A DNA stretch of 64,000 nucleotides, from positions 1,660,659 through 1,724,658 of the forward strand of contig NZ_RCDC01000004.1 in NCBI RefSeq assembly GCF_003651185.1, given 5' to 3'. Positions 45,607 to 55,938 of the stretch are shown piece after piece. The DNA is from Stenotrophomonas rhizophila. GTDB lineage: Bacteria; Pseudomonadota; Gammaproteobacteria; Xanthomonadales; Xanthomonadaceae. Within the stretch, counting starts at the first letter, position 1; the number at the start of each line of letters is the position of its first letter. A program made the translations under genes and the position numbers. A model generated the notes under the pieces. That model was not told the DNA's origin, did not search any database, and saw only the letters and a program-made list of their open reading frames with translations.

Positions 45607-47772
45607 TTACTGGCGCCTGACCGACTGCACCACCGACAACCGCCGCAGACGCCGCATCACTTCCGCCAGATGGTTGCGATCGCGCACCTGGATATTGAAC
45701 GCCAGCACCGCCGCATTGAAATCGCGGTCCAGATAATCCACCCGCTCGATGTTGGAATGGCTCTGCGCGATCGCCGCCGCCAACTGCGCCAGCACACCGG
45801 TCCCGTTCTCCACCTCGACGATCAACGAGGTGTCGTAATCCCCGGATACCGTCGTATCCCACCCGATCGGCACCCAGCGCTCCGGCGACTTGCGCAGCTC
45901 GGCCAGGTTCGGGCAGTCCAGACGGTGCACCACGATGCCCTTGCCGGCCGTGTGGTAGCCCATGATGTCGTCGCCCGGAATCGGCTGACAACAGTTCGCG
46001 AAGCTCACTACTCCGCGCTCGCTGCCATTGATCAGGATCTTTTCCTGCGAATGCTTGGAATGCGCCCCACCGCGCAGCTCCGCATACGCCATCAGCGCCT
46101 GCGCGGCCTGGTTCGGCATCCAGTTGCCCAGCGCCACTTCGGCCAGCAGGGCCTCCAGGCGCGGATACCGGTGCTCGGCCAGGAACGCATCCAGGCGCCC
46201 CTTCGGCAACCGCTCCAGCGAGCTGTCCATCGCCTCCAGCGCGCGGTCCAGCATCCGATGGCCCAACTGCACCGCGTCCTCGTGCTCGAGCTGCTTGAGC
46301 TGATGACGGATCGCCGTGCGCGCCTTGGAACTGACCACGAACTCCAGCCACTGCGGCTTGGGCGTGGCCGAACGCGCGGTGATCACTTCCACCGTCTGCC
46401 CACTGACCAGCTTGGTGCGCAGCGGGACGAGCTTCTTGTCCACCCGCGAGGCGACCGCCATGTTGCCCACATCGGTATGCACCGCATAGGCGAAATCCAG
46501 CGCCGTGGAATTGCGCGGCAGCGCCAGGATCTTGCCCTTGGGCGTGAACAGATAGACCTCGTCCGGAAACAGATCCACCTTGACGTTGTCCAGGAATTCC
46601 AGCGACGAGCCGGCGGCACGCTGCGAATCGATCAACTCCACGATCCACGCATGCGCACGGCTCTGTGCGCTGTTGGGCGAGTCGCCCCCGAACTTGTAGG
46701 TCCAGTGCGCGGCCACGCCGCGCTCGGCGATCAGGTCCATCTCCTCGGTACGGATCTGCACCTCGATCGGCGAGCCATACGGCCCGAACAGCACCGTGTG
46801 CAGCGACTGGTAGCCGTTGGCCTTGGGGATCGCGATGAAATCGCGGAAGCGCCCATCCAGCGGCTTGAAGGTGGCATGCACCGCGCCGAGCGCGTGGTAG
46901 GCGCTGGGCACGTTGCGCACGACCAGGCGGAAGCCGAACACATCCATGACCTGGTCGAAGGATTTGTTCTCGTCGTGCATCTTGTTGTAGATGCTCCACG
47001 GGGTCTTGATGCGGCTGACCAGGCGATGCTCCAGCCCTTCCTTGGCCAGGCGCTGGCTCAACTGCACTTCCACCTGCGCCATCGCCTCGCGGCGCACCAC
47101 CGGCTGGCTGCGGATGTGTTTTTCCAGGATCGCGTGGCGCCACGGATACAGCGCCTTGAAGCCCAGGTTCTGCAGCTCGCTCTTGACCAGGCTCATGCCC
47201 AGCCGCTGCGCGATCGGGGCGTAGATTTCCAGCGTTTCGCGGGCGATGCGGCCACGTGCCTCGCGGCTCTGCGCACCCAGCGTACGCATGTTGTGCAGGC
47301 GGTCGGCCAGCTTGATCATGATCACGCGCAGATCGCGCGACATCGCCAGCAGCATCTTGCGGAAACTCTCCGCCGCCGCTTCCTGGCGATCACGGAACTT
47401 CAGCTTGTCCAGCTTGGTCACGCCATCGACCAGCTCGGCCACGGCTTCGCCGAACTCGGCGGCCAGCTCCTCGCGGGTCAGCGGCGTGTCTTCGATGGTG
47501 TCGTGCAGGATCGCAGCGATCAGCGCCTCCACGTCCAGGCCGAGCTCGGCCAGCACCTGGGCCACGGCGACCGGATGGGTAATGTAGGGCTCGCCCGACT
47601 TGCGGGTCTGGCCGGCATGCGCGGCGGCGCCTACTTCCCAGGCGCGGCGCAGCAGCGGCAGTTGGTCGGGCGGCAGATAGTGCGCTGCGCGCTCAAGCTG
47701 GAGGACATAGTCGGGTACGGCCGCGCCGGCGGGCGTGGCGACCTTGGCAGTGGGGCCTGGGTTCATGCTCAA
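45607..47772 (-). CDS. spoT: Bifunctional (p)ppGpp synthetase/hydrolase SpoT
   Basis: The enzyme makes and degrades the alarmone (p)ppGpp during starvation. The 721-aa protein has an intact HD hydrolase domain (ITHPVAVAQVLAEL, ILHDTIEDT, KLADRLHNMRTL), which marks it as SpoT/Rel and not a hydrolase-dead RelA. The synthetase domain follows (about 240-380; FGFRLVVRNV and YQSLHTVLFGPYG), then a TGS domain, a helical and zinc-finger-like region (SFANCCQPIPGDDIMGY) and a C-terminal ACT domain. rpoZ lies upstream and is separated by a terminator. Start: the first of two nearby ATGs. Confidence 0.95.
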   Translation of the reverse strand: MSMNPGPTAKVATPAGAAVPDYVLQLERAAHYLPPDQLPLLRRAWEVGAAAHAGQTRKSGEPYITHPVAVAQVLAELGLDVEALIAAILHDTIEDTPLTREELAAEFGEAVAELVDGVTKLDKLKFRDRQEAAAESFRKMLLAMSRDLRVIMIKLADRLHNMRTLGAQSREARGRIARETLEIYAPIAQRLGMSLVKSELQNLGFKALYPWRHAILEKHIRSQPVVRREAMAQVEVQLSQRLAKEGLEHRLVSRIKTPWSIYNKMHDENKSFDQVMDVFGFRLVVRNVPSAYHALGAVHATFKPLDGRFRDFIAIPKANGYQSLHTVLFGPYGSPIEVQIRTEEMDLIAERGVAAHWTYKFGGDSPNSAQSRAHAWIVELIDSQRAAGSSLEFLDNVKVDLFPDEVYLFTPKGKILALPRNSTALDFAYAVHTDVGNMAVASRVDKKLVPLRTKLVSGQTVEVITARSATPKPQWLEFVVSSKARTAIRHQLKQLEHEDAVQLGHRMLDRALEAMDSSLERLPKGRLDAFLAEHRYPRLEALLAEVALGNWMPNQAAQALMAYAELRGGAHSKHSQEKILINGSERGVVSFANCCQPIPGDDIMGYHTAGKGIVVHRLDCPNLAELRKSPERWVPIGWDTTVSGDYDTSLIVEVENGTGVLAQLAAAIAQSHSNIERVDYLDRDFNAAVLAFNIQVRDRNHLAEVMRRLRRLSVVQSVRRQ

Positions 47773-47866
47773 AGACTATGCCAGCGGCGTGATATCGGCA
47801 AATCCTGAACAGGGAGTTTCACCTGCAACAACACGCCCTCACCACAGCGACTGGCGGCACAAACGA

Positions 47867-47892
47867 AACAGCCCGCCAAAAGGCGGGCTGTT
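47867..47892 (-). terminator. Terminator of rpoZ
   Basis: A perfect 11-bp stem, AACAGCCCGCC / GGCGGGCTGTT, with an AAAA loop lies 31 bp after the rpoZ stop and before spoT. It may attenuate read-through into spoT. Confidence 0.75.
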
Positions 47893-47922
47893 CGCAGCAA
47901 CAACAACGGACGCGCGAGGCGA

Positions 47923-48222
47923 TCAGTCGTCGTTCTTGGACATGTCTTCGTCGGCGACGACTTCGGCAGCGGCCCATTCCAGTGCTTCACGCTCGGCACG
48001 CTCGCGCTCGGCCTTCTCGACTTCGTCGATCAGGGCGTTGTCGATCTTGCGGGCGGCAATTTCGCGCAGCGCCAGCACGGTCGGCTTGTCTTCGGTTTCG
48101 CTGTTGTCCAGGGTGGCCTGGACGCCATTGGCCAGCTGACGGGCGCGCTTGGACGCCATCATGACCAGTTCGAAACGGTTGTTCACGACTTCCAGACAAT
48201 CTTCTACGGTGATGCGGGCCAT
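47923..48222 (-). CDS. rpoZ: RNA polymerase omega subunit
   Basis: The small subunit stabilises the beta-prime subunit and assists ppGpp binding. The 99-aa protein starts [20 protein letters not shown] and has the helical core [11 protein letters not shown]. The acidic tail (ADEDM..NDD) is longer than in E. coli. I chose the ATG at 48220-48222; an open reading to 48255 adds 11 residues. Classic neighbours gmk upstream and spoT downstream support the call. Confidence 0.96.
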   Translation of the reverse strand: MARITVEDCLEVVNNRFELVMMASKRARQLANGVQATLDNSETEDKPTVLALREIAARKIDNALIDEVEKAERERAEREALEWAAAEVVADEDMSKNDD

Positions 48223-48334
48223 GCGGGCTCCCGGCAGCCGGTGAGGGCTGCTCAATCGAATGAGGGAAAGGGGACGGATTGTACCGGCCAGGGCTGGACA
48301 AAATCAAGCCAACCGGCTAGCACCCCGTTGAGAA

Positions 48335-49000
48335 TCAGTCGGTTGTGGCCGGATCCTGGGTCAGCAGGGCCTGGATGAGGCCCGCGTGGCGGACCTTCTG
48401 GGCTTCCCGGCGCAGGCGGCTGGCCGTGAAAATGGCACACAGCTCGTCCACCGCGGTCTCGAAGACCTCGTTGACGATCACGTAGTCGAAGTCGTTGAAG
48501 TGCAGCATTTCTTCACGCGCGGCGGCGAGGCGCTGGGCGATCACCGCCTCGCTGTCCTGCCCGCGCTTGCGCATCCGGTCCTGCAGCGCCTGCTTGGACG
48601 GCGGCAGGATGAACACGGTGACCGTGCCCGGCACCAGCTGGCGGACCTGCTGGGCGCCCTGCCAATCGATCTCCAGCAGCACGTCCTGGCCGGCCGACAG
48701 CTGTGGCTCGACCGACTGCCGTGCGGTGCCCTTCCAGTCGCCATGCACCCAGGCATGCTCGAAGAAGTCACCGGCGGCGATCATCCGCTCGAATTCCTCG
48801 GCGCTGACGAAGTGGTAGTGCTCGCCATTGATCTCACCCGGGCGCGTGGCGCGCGAGGTGAACGAGATCGACAGGGCGATCTGCGGGTCGCGGGCCAGGG
48901 TGGCGTTGACGATGCTGCTCTTGCCGGCCCCGGAGGGCGCGGCCACGATGTACAGGGTGCCGCGCGCAGGCGCGCCGACGGCCGGGATCTGGCTGCTCAT
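48335..49000 (-). CDS. gmk: Guanylate kinase
   Basis: The enzyme phosphorylates GMP to GDP. The 221-aa protein has the P-loop [15 protein letters not shown] (about 19-33), the GMP-binding [20 protein letters not shown] segment and a lid ([10 protein letters not shown]). The start ATG overlaps the yicC stop as ATGA, so translation is coupled. The pairing yicC-gmk-rpoZ-spoT is widely conserved. Confidence 0.96.
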   Translation of the reverse strand: MSSQIPAVGAPARGTLYIVAAPSGAGKSSIVNATLARDPQIALSISFTSRATRPGEINGEHYHFVSAEEFERMIAAGDFFEHAWVHGDWKGTARQSVEPQLSAGQDVLLEIDWQGAQQVRQLVPGTVTVFILPPSKQALQDRMRKRGQDSEAVIAQRLAAAREEMLHFNDFDYVIVNEVFETAVDELCAIFTASRLRREAQKVRHAGLIQALLTQDPATTD

Positions 49001-49857
49001 TCGATGTTCTGCACCTGTTCGCGGATCTGGTCGATCAGCACCTTCAGCTCGACGGCGGCATTGGAGGTGCGGCTGTCCACCGATTTGGAGCCCAGCGTAT
49101 TGGCCTCGCGGTTGAACTCCTGCAGCAGGAAGTCCAGGCGGCGGCCGACCGGCTCACGCTGCTTGAAGACGCGGCGGATCTCGGCGATATGGCTGCCCAA
49201 GCGATCCAGTTCCTCATCCACGTCCAGCTTCTGCAGCCACATGACCAGTTCCTGCTCGGCCCGGCCGGGATCGACCGGGTGCGGCAGGTCGGCCAGGCGG
49301 GCGGCCAGCTTGGTGCGCTGGCCCTCGCGGATCAGCGGGATCAGGGTGGTGACCTCGGCGGCGATGCGCTCGATGCTGTCCACGCGTTCCTGGATCGCGG
49401 TGGCCAGCTTGTCGCCTTCACGCTCACGCGCGGCGACGAAGCCGTCCAGCGCCGTATCCAGCAGCGCCAGGGCCTCGGCATGCAGCGCGGCGGCATCCAC
49501 TGCCTCGCCCTGCATCACGCCCGGCATCTGCAGCAGTTCGGTGAAGCTCACCTGCAGGCTCGGGAAGCCCGAGGACAGCCGGGTGGCCAGCTCGCCGAGC
49601 TGGCCCAGCAGCGCATCGTTGACCACCAGTGCACCGGTGACCTCCGGCGCGCGCAGGCGCATGACCAGATCGATCTTGCCGCGGCTGCAGCGGGAAGCGA
49701 CGCGCTCGCGCAGGTGCGGCTCCAACGCACGCAGTTCTTCGGGCAGGCGGACGCCGACCTCCAGGAACCGGTGGTTGACCGAGCGCAGCTCACAGGCCAG
49801 CGTGCCCCAGCGGGTGGCGCGCTCGCCGTTGGCATAGGCGGTCATGCTTCGAATCAT
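48997..49857 (-). CDS. YicC family endoribonuclease
   Basis: The 286-aa protein starts [20 protein letters not shown] and ends with the conserved helical region [20 protein letters not shown] followed by [14 protein letters not shown]. Members of the YicC family were shown to be metal-dependent RNases that target small RNAs in E. coli. The first ATG of the ORF (49878) adds seven residues; I prefer the conserved MIRSMT start. It is divergent from rph across a 120-bp gap. Confidence 0.9.
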   Translation of the reverse strand: MIRSMTAYANGERATRWGTLACELRSVNHRFLEVGVRLPEELRALEPHLRERVASRCSRGKIDLVMRLRAPEVTGALVVNDALLGQLGELATRLSSGFPSLQVSFTELLQMPGVMQGEAVDAAALHAEALALLDTALDGFVAAREREGDKLATAIQERVDSIERIAAEVTTLIPLIREGQRTKLAARLADLPHPVDPGRAEQELVMWLQKLDVDEELDRLGSHIAEIRRVFKQREPVGRRLDFLLQEFNREANTLGSKSVDSRTSNAAVELKVLIDQIREQVQNIE

Positions 49858-49977
49858 GCGGGTTTCCGGTGCTCTCAAAGTGCAAATGGTACCCTAGCGG
49901 TCTCCTTAGAGCCTCCTCGCCCGCCGGTCCCCGGCCCGGGCGTGGCCCCGCATCCCTCGTCTTACCGGAACTTGAGC

Positions 49978-50706
49978 ATGACTGATTCCCGTCCCAGTGG
50001 CCGCCAGGCCGACCAGCTGCGCGAAGTGCGCATCGAGCGCGCCTTCACCCGCCACGCCGAGGGCTCGGTCCTGGTCAGCTTCGGCGAGACCCGCGTGCTG
50101 TGCACGGCCAGCGTGGAAAACCGCGTGCCGGGCTTCCTGCGTGGCAAGGGCGAAGGCTGGGTGACCGCTGAGTACGGCATGCTGCCGCGTTCGACCCACA
50201 CCCGTAACGACCGCGAAGCCGCCCGCGGCAAGCAGGGTGGCCGCACGCTGGAGATCCAGCGCCTGATCGGCCGCACCCTGCGCGCCTGCATCGACCGCGG
50301 CGCGCTCGGCGAGCGCACGATCACGCTCGATTGCGATGTGCTGCAGGCCGACGGCGGCACCCGCACCGCGGCGATCACCGGCGCCTACGTGGCCCTGGTG
50401 GATGCGGTGAACTTCCTGATCAAGCGCGGCGACATCAAGCGCAACCCGATCTTCGGCGCGGTCGCGGCGGTGTCGGTTGGCGTGTACCGCGGCACCCCGG
50501 TGCTGGATCTGGATTACGCCGAAGACAGCGACTGCGATACCGATATGAACGTCGTGATGAACGACGGCGGCGGCTTCATCGAACTGCAGGGCACCGCCGA
50601 AGGCCATGCCTTCCGCCGCGATGAGCTGGATGCGCTGCTGGTCCTGGCCGAAAAGGGCATCAAGGATCTGTTCGCTGCGCAGCAGGCAGCCCTGGCCCAG
50701 GCATGA
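49978..50706 (+). CDS. rph: Ribonuclease PH
   Basis: This phosphorolytic 3'-5' exoribonuclease trims tRNA and rRNA ends. The 242-aa protein starts [20 protein letters not shown], with [14 protein letters not shown], the [15 protein letters not shown] segment (active-site basic residues) and [15 protein letters not shown]. The length equals the functional enzyme (E. coli K-12 carries a truncated form). The frame upstream (from 49189) is open but runs antisense to yicC. It is the first gene of a four-gene operon with overlapping starts and stops. Confidence 0.96.
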   Translation: MTDSRPSGRQADQLREVRIERAFTRHAEGSVLVSFGETRVLCTASVENRVPGFLRGKGEGWVTAEYGMLPRSTHTRNDREAARGKQGGRTLEIQRLIGRTLRACIDRGALGERTITLDCDVLQADGGTRTAAITGAYVALVDAVNFLIKRGDIKRNPIFGAVAAVSVGVYRGTPVLDLDYAEDSDCDTDMNVVMNDGGGFIELQGTAEGHAFRRDELDALLVLAEKGIKDLFAAQQAALAQA

Positions 50707-51092
50707 ACCGTCGCATCGCCCTGACCACCCTGGTGGTGGCCGACTACGACGAGGCGATCGCCTGGTACACCGGCGCGCTGGGCTTCAGCCTGCTCCAGGA
50801 CATCGACCAGGGCGACAAGCGCTGGGTGGTGGTCGGGCCGGGCGACGGCAGCGCGGCGGCCTTGTTGTTGGCGCGTGCCAGCAACGAGGAGCAGCGCGCG
50901 CGGATCGGCAACCAGACCGGTGGCCGGGTCGGCTTCTTCCTGAACACCGATGATTTCTGGCGCGACCACGCGGCGATGACCGCGCGGGGCGTGGTCTTCC
51001 TCGAAACCCCACGCGAGGAGGTCTACGCGACGGTCGCGGTGTTCGGCGATCTGTACGGCAACACGTGGGATCTGCTGGAGCCCAAGCAATGA
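50703..51092 (+). CDS. VOC family (glyoxalase/bleomycin-resistance fold) protein
   Basis: The 129-aa protein has the two beta-alpha-beta-beta-beta repeats of the vicinal oxygen chelate fold. The N-terminal part is [20 protein letters not shown] and the C-terminal part ends [15 protein letters not shown]. Both ends overlap neighbours by ATGA. The reaction is unknown, and the metal ligands are not clearly assigned. Its place in the rph-rdgB-hemW operon hints at nucleotide or metabolite damage control, but this is speculative. Confidence 0.83.
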   Translation: MNRRIALTTLVVADYDEAIAWYTGALGFSLLQDIDQGDKRWVVVGPGDGSAAALLLARASNEEQRARIGNQTGGRVGFFLNTDDFWRDHAAMTARGVVFLETPREEVYATVAVFGDLYGNTWDLLEPKQ

Positions 51093-51682
51093 AACTGGTA
51101 CTGGCCAGCGGCAACGCCGGCAAACTGAAGGAACTGCAGGCCATGCTCGGCGGCCTGCCGCTGGAGATCGTGGCGCAGGGCGAGCTGGGTGTCAGCGACG
51201 TGCCGGAAACCGGCCTGACCTTCGTCGAGAACGCCCTGATCAAAGCGCGCCATGCCTGCCAGAGCACCGGCCTGCCCGCGCTGGCCGACGATTCGGGCCT
51301 GATCGTGGATGCGCTCGACGGCGCACCCGGCCTGTACAGCGCGCGCTATGCCGGCAGCCCGACCAACGATGCCGCCAACAACGCCAAGCTGCTCGAGGCG
51401 ATGCGCGACGTACCGGCCGAGCGTCGCAGCGCCCGCTTCTATGCGGTGATCGTGCTGCTGCGCCATGCCGATGATCCGCAGCCGCTGATCTGCGAAGGCA
51501 GCTGGGAAGGCGTGATCCTCGATGAGCTGCGTGGCAGCCACGGCTTCGGCTACAACCCGCTGTTCCTGGACCCGGTGCTGGCGCAGACCGCCGCAGAAAT
51601 GGCGCCGGACCTGAAAAACGCGATGAGCCACCGCGCCAAAGCCCTGCAGCTGCTCAAGCAGAAGCTGCCCGCCCTGCTGTGA
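51089..51682 (+). CDS. rdgB: dITP/XTP pyrophosphatase (RdgB/HAM1)
   Basis: The enzyme hydrolyses non-canonical purine nucleotides (dITP, XTP) to prevent their incorporation. The 197-aa protein starts [20 protein letters not shown]. It includes the active-site acidic motif [14 protein letters not shown] and [14 protein letters not shown]. The ATG overlaps the VOC stop codon as ATGA. A longer reading from 51065 lacks support. Confidence 0.95.
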   Translation: MKLVLASGNAGKLKELQAMLGGLPLEIVAQGELGVSDVPETGLTFVENALIKARHACQSTGLPALADDSGLIVDALDGAPGLYSARYAGSPTNDAANNAKLLEAMRDVPAERRSARFYAVIVLLRHADDPQPLICEGSWEGVILDELRGSHGFGYNPLFLDPVLAQTAAEMAPDLKNAMSHRAKALQLLKQKLPALL

Positions 51683-52899
51683 TGGCACGCGACCACTGTT
51701 CCCACCTGCCCGGCGAAACCTGCACGGGTGATCACGACCACGCACCGCGGCTGGTGACGCCGCCGCTGGCGCTGTACGTGCATCTGCCGTGGTGCGTCCG
51801 CAAATGCCCGTACTGCGATTTCAACTCGCATGCGGCCAAGGGTGAGCTGCCGTTCGAGGCTTACATCGACGCGTTGATCCGCGATCTCGATCAGGACCTG
51901 CCGCTGGTCTGGGGCCGGGTGGTGAGCAGTGTGTTCTTCGGTGGCGGCACGCCGAGCCTGTTCCCGCCGGAGGCGATCGACCGCTTCCTGCAGGCCGCCT
52001 CGGCCCGGCTGCGCTTCGCGCCGAACCTGGAAGTGACGCTGGAGACCAACCCGGGCACCGCCGAGCATGGTCGTTTCGACCGTTACCGCGCCGCCGGTGT
52101 GAACCGGATCAGCTTCGGCATCCAGACCTTCAACGACGAGGCGCTCAAGCGGCTGGGCCGCATCCACGACAGTGGCGAGGCCGAGCGGGCGGTGAAGCTG
52201 GCGCAGGACGCCGGCTACGACAACTTCAACATCGATCTGATGTACGCGCTGCCGCAGCAGACGCTGGCCCAGGCCGAGCATGACCTGGAGCGCGCCTTCG
52301 CGCTGCAGCCCACGCATATGTCGCATTACCAGCTCACCCTGGAGCCGAACACCGTGTTCTTCGCGCGGCCGCCGCAGGGCATCCCCGACGAAGATTCGGC
52401 ATGGGACATCCAGGAACACTGCCAGCAGATGCTGGCCGAGGCCGGCTATGCGCAGTACGAGGTCAGCGCCTACGCAAAACCCGGCCGGCAGAGCCAGCAC
52501 AACCTCAATTACTGGCGCTTTGGCGACTACCTGGGGATCGGTGCCGGTGCACACGGCAAGATCAGCAGCGGCGCCGAAGAACACGTGCTGCGCCGCTGGA
52601 AGCACAAGCATCCGCAGACCTTCATGGACACTGCCGGGACCGCAGCCTCGATCGGCGGCGACGATGTGATCAGCGCCGAGCGCCTGCCGTTCGAGTACAT
52701 GCTCAACCTGCTGCGCCTGCATGAAGGCTTCAGCCTGAAGGATTTTGAATCGCGTACCGGCCTGGACCGGGCGCGGATCGCCGAGCCGCTGCGCATTGCC
52801 GTGGCCAAGAGCTGGATGACCGTGACCGGCGATGAGGTCATCCCTACCGAACTGGGCCGGCGCTTCACCAACGACGTGGTCGAGCTGTTCCTGCCCTGA
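51682..52899 (+). CDS. hemW: Radical SAM heme chaperone HemW
   Basis: The protein carries heme to respiratory enzymes in the cytoplasm. The 405-aa protein has the radical SAM cluster motif CVRKCPYC (Cys38, Cys42, Cys45) followed by Asp-Phe. HemN-type coproporphyrinogen oxidases have a fourth cysteine two residues after the last of these. FFGGGTPSLFPP and ETNPGT are SAM-binding parts. A C-terminal HemN-C-type domain follows. The ATG at 51682 overlaps the rdgB TGA by one base; a GTG one codon earlier is equally possible. It is the last gene of the rph operon. Confidence 0.9.
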   Translation: MARDHCSHLPGETCTGDHDHAPRLVTPPLALYVHLPWCVRKCPYCDFNSHAAKGELPFEAYIDALIRDLDQDLPLVWGRVVSSVFFGGGTPSLFPPEAIDRFLQAASARLRFAPNLEVTLETNPGTAEHGRFDRYRAAGVNRISFGIQTFNDEALKRLGRIHDSGEAERAVKLAQDAGYDNFNIDLMYALPQQTLAQAEHDLERAFALQPTHMSHYQLTLEPNTVFFARPPQGIPDEDSAWDIQEHCQQMLAEAGYAQYEVSAYAKPGRQSQHNLNYWRFGDYLGIGAGAHGKISSGAEEHVLRRWKHKHPQTFMDTAGTAASIGGDDVISAERLPFEYMLNLLRLHEGFSLKDFESRTGLDRARIAEPLRIAVAKSWMTVTGDEVIPTELGRRFTNDVVELFLP

Positions 52900-52920
52900 G
52901 CAGGCGGCGCCTGCCCGGAC

Positions 52921-52946
52921 GGTAATGCCGGCCGCTGGCCGGCGCC
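52921..52946. repeat. GTA-type palindromic element
   Basis: GGTAATGCCGGCC-GCT-GGCCGGC forms a 7-bp perfect stem with a GTA head. It resembles the GTAGnGCCGGC family of extragenic palindromes. It lies just after hemW. Confidence 0.6.
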
Positions 52947-53031
52947 GGGAACCCCGAACCGTGTCGCTTCTGGCAGGGACCGGGCGAAACCGTTAGATTC
53001 CGTGTTCTCAGGGGAGCTGGAAGAACATCGG

Positions 53032-55509
53032 ATGTCTGCGCCCGCACCTTCGTCGTCCCAGCCCGACATGACCCGCTTTGCGGACGTGGCCGCGCCGCCG
53101 CGCGTGCGCCGCCTGCTGGCCGCGCTGCACGGGCTGGCAGTGCAGACCCTCACCGCGCCGCTCAAGCTGACCATCGTGGAGCTCGAGCGCGAGCTGTTCC
53201 GCGATGCCGAGCGCGCGCGCAACAGCCAGATCCAGGCGGACATCTTCGCGCAGGCGCGCCAGCTGCATGAAGTCAACGCGCAGTTCGGCCCCCGCTTCCT
53301 GGAGGCGGTGGCGGTGAGCCTGGCCAGCCTGCGCGGCCCCCGCCACACCCAGCGCATCGTCCCGACCGAGGTATCCGTTTCGGCTACCGCGCTGACCCTG
53401 GTCAACGACACCGACGTGGACCGCGACATCGTGCTGGTGGACATCATCCGCCGCGAAGCCCAGCGCTCGGCCACCGCCCTGCAGTTGCTCGGCCAGCGCT
53501 TCGGGGTGCTCGCCGCCGGACCGGCCTTCGATGTCGATGACCTGCCGTTCGGGCCGCAGGCGCTGTGCCGGATCGTGCGCGAACTGGGTGAAGACTTCGC
53601 GCTGGGCCTGGAAACACAGCTGGCGCTGTACCGCGTGTTCGACCGTCAATTGCTGGAGCGGCTGGGTGAACTGCTCGAACGCGCCAACATCCTGCTTGCG
53701 CACGAAGGCGTGCTTCCAGGGCTGGTGTACACCCCCTATCTCGCCCGCTCGGCAACCACGCGCCGGATCATCACCGGTCCCGAGCGTGGCCCGCCCGGCG
53801 CACGCGGCGGCGCGGCGGCGCGGCCCCTGACCGGCTGGAACGGCAGCGCGCCGAGTACCGGCTGGGCAGCGATGACCGAGCAAGCCATGGCACTGGCCAC
53901 GGCGTCCGCCGCGCCGGACAGCACCGCACCCATCGGTGACGCGGCGGCGGCACCGCCGACGGCATCGGCGTCCGTGTCAGCGCCGAGCGCCCCCACCAGC
54001 CCCGCTGCGGCCGACCTCGGTGCACCGGCAATGTCAGCGCTGCACCAGCTGTTGGGCGCTGCCCGGCAGGCACATGCGGCCGGCGCGGTACCTGGCGGCG
54101 CAGCGCTGGCCGCGCAAGCCGTCGGCGCCTCGGCCCAGCCCGTTGCCACCCCCACGGAAAACGCCTTCCTGGCGCCCGAGGCGCCTCCCGCGCTGGCGGT
54201 ACCGGCCGACGCCGTGCACGCCACGCTGGCCAGGCTGCAGGGCCAAGCGGTCGCCCCCGGCGGCGCCCGCCGCAGCATGGCCGATCTGCACAACGCGCTG
54301 CTCGCCCAGGTCCGTGCCGAGCATGGCGCGCAGGCGTCATTGACGGTCAAGGACAGCGACACTTTCGATCTGCTCGACATGCTCTACGGGCAGATCCAGC
54401 GCGAGGTGCGGCCCGAGGCCGTGGCCGCCGACCTGCTGACCCGCCTGCAGGTGCCGGTCGCCCGCGCGGCCCTGTCCGACCCGGCCTTTTTCGTGCGCGA
54501 CCAGCACCCGGCGCGCGAACTGCTCAATGCGGTGGCCGAGGCCGGCGCCAACTGGCTGGGCGAGGAAGACGTGGACCCGCAGCTGGTGCAGAAGCTCGGC
54601 CACGCCGTCGACCAGGTGGTCAACGAGTACGACGGCGATGTGGCGGTCTTCGACACCGCCAACGAGGAGATCCAGCAGCACTTCCGCACGCTGGCCCACA
54701 AGGCCGAACTGGCCGAGCGGCGGCATGTCGAAGCCGCCCGCGGCAAGGAGCGGCTGGAGGCGGCCAAGCAGCAGGCCAGCACCAGCATCGAGCAGTTGTG
54801 CGCACAGGCCGCGCCCCCGCGCTTCGTGCAGGCGCTGCTGAAACAGGCGTGGTCGGACGTGCTCACGCTCACCCTGCTGCGCAACGGCGAGACCTCGCCG
54901 CAGTGGCAGCAGCGCCAGCAGGAAACTGCCCGGATCGCCGAGGTGACCTGCCTGGCGCCGGGCATGGCCGAGCGTGATGATGTGCTGGGGCAGCAGGTCG
55001 AGTCCGCTCTGCTGCAGGTCGGCTACCACCAGGACGAGGCGGCCGCGATCGCGCGGCGCCTGTCCACGCCCGGCGGCGAGGATGACAGCAGTTCACGCAC
55101 CGAACTCACCGCCCGCCTGCGTGCGCGCACCCGGCTGGGCGAGCAGGCCGACGCCAGCGACCCGCGCAAGGTCGCCCCGCTCGCGCGCAGCACCGCCGAG
55201 GACGACTGCTACCGGCAGCTGCGCACCCTGCCCTTCGGGACCTGGTTCGAGTTCACCACCAACCAGCAGGGCGACGTGCGCCGGCAGCGGTTGTCCTGGT
55301 ACAGCCTGATCACCGACAACGCGCTGTTCGTCAATCAACGTGGGCAGAAGGTGGGCGAGTACTCGCTGGATGCACTGTCGCGGCTGATGGCCCATGGCCA
55401 GGTGCGGATCGTCACCGAAGACAAGGGCAGGCTGATCGATCGTGCCTGGCAGGCTACCCTGCGCACCCTGCGCTCGCTGGCCGGCAGCCCCGCGGAGAAC
55501 GCCGAATGA
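53032..55509 (+). CDS. DUF1631 family protein
   Basis: Function unknown. The 825-aa soluble protein has a helical N-terminal DUF1631 region (about 40-260), an Ala/Pro/Ser-rich linker (about 290-400) and a second helical region with heptad-like stretches (about 545-600, RRHVEAARGKERLEAAKQQA). The conserved C-terminal part (GTWFEFTTNQQGDVRRQRLS) resembles PilZ-like or cyclic-dinucleotide-associated sequences. The ATG at 53032 has GGAAG upstream; a GTG at 53002 is also open. It overlaps the PilZ gene by ATGA, so the two are coupled and possibly linked to c-di-GMP. Confidence 0.8.
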   Translation: MSAPAPSSSQPDMTRFADVAAPPRVRRLLAALHGLAVQTLTAPLKLTIVELERELFRDAERARNSQIQADIFAQARQLHEVNAQFGPRFLEAVAVSLASLRGPRHTQRIVPTEVSVSATALTLVNDTDVDRDIVLVDIIRREAQRSATALQLLGQRFGVLAAGPAFDVDDLPFGPQALCRIVRELGEDFALGLETQLALYRVFDRQLLERLGELLERANILLAHEGVLPGLVYTPYLARSATTRRIITGPERGPPGARGGAAARPLTGWNGSAPSTGWAAMTEQAMALATASAAPDSTAPIGDAAAAPPTASASVSAPSAPTSPAAADLGAPAMSALHQLLGAARQAHAAGAVPGGAALAAQAVGASAQPVATPTENAFLAPEAPPALAVPADAVHATLARLQGQAVAPGGARRSMADLHNALLAQVRAEHGAQASLTVKDSDTFDLLDMLYGQIQREVRPEAVAADLLTRLQVPVARAALSDPAFFVRDQHPARELLNAVAEAGANWLGEEDVDPQLVQKLGHAVDQVVNEYDGDVAVFDTANEEIQQHFRTLAHKAELAERRHVEAARGKERLEAAKQQASTSIEQLCAQAAPPRFVQALLKQAWSDVLTLTLLRNGETSPQWQQRQQETARIAEVTCLAPGMAERDDVLGQQVESALLQVGYHQDEAAAIARRLSTPGGEDDSSSRTELTARLRARTRLGEQADASDPRKVAPLARSTAEDDCYRQLRTLPFGTWFEFTTNQQGDVRRQRLSWYSLITDNALFVNQRGQKVGEYSLDALSRLMAHGQVRIVTEDKGRLIDRAWQATLRTLRSLAGSPAENAE

Positions 55510-55856
55510 CCACACCCGATACCCGCCGCGCGCCGCGCCGCCAGGTGACCGAGCTGGTCCCCGTGACCGACCTGATGGCCGAGACCGTGATCGGCCGGCT
55601 CGGCAATGTCTCCGAAACCGGCATGCTGATGCTGGCCTCGGTGCCGATGCAGGACGATGCGCTGTACCAGTTGCAGTTCACCATTCCCGGCCCGCAGGGT
55701 CAGCCGCTGCTGATCGACGTCGGCGTGCACCTGCTCTGGAGCGAGCAGACCCATGCACCGGGCCAGGCCTGGGTGGGCTTCCGCTTCCTGACCTTGCCCC
55801 GCGAATCACGCGAGCAGCTGCGGCAGTGGATCGCCGAGGAAACTTCGGCAGTCTGA
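55506..55856 (+). CDS. PilZ domain protein (c-di-GMP receptor candidate)
   Basis: The 116-aa protein is a single PilZ domain. It has the RxxxR motif in RRAPRRQV (residues 7-12) and the NxSxxG motif in NVSETG (Asn34, Ser36, Gly39), the two binding elements for cyclic di-GMP. It starts with ATG overlapping the DUF1631 stop. The type IV pilus genes lie about 20 kb away and are not adjacent. Confidence 0.88.
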   Translation: MTTPDTRRAPRRQVTELVPVTDLMAETVIGRLGNVSETGMLMLASVPMQDDALYQLQFTIPGPQGQPLLIDVGVHLLWSEQTHAPGQAWVGFRFLTLPRESREQLRQWIAEETSAV

Positions 55857-55938
55857 GCGCCGGTTCCGGCACAGCGCCCGCTGGCGGATTGCGGCAGAAT
55901 CTAGGGCTGCATTCCGCACTGCCAGCGAGCTTCATGCC

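Noticed and set aside
45161..47143. A 660-codon minus-strand frame overlapping spoT and ridA
   Set aside because: Its composition is typical of an off-frame reading, and both overlapped genes have strong family matches.
48267..48280. Fragment AAGGGGACGGATTG before rpoZ as part of the 5097 repeat family
   Set aside because: Only one short half-match without an opposite arm; could be chance.
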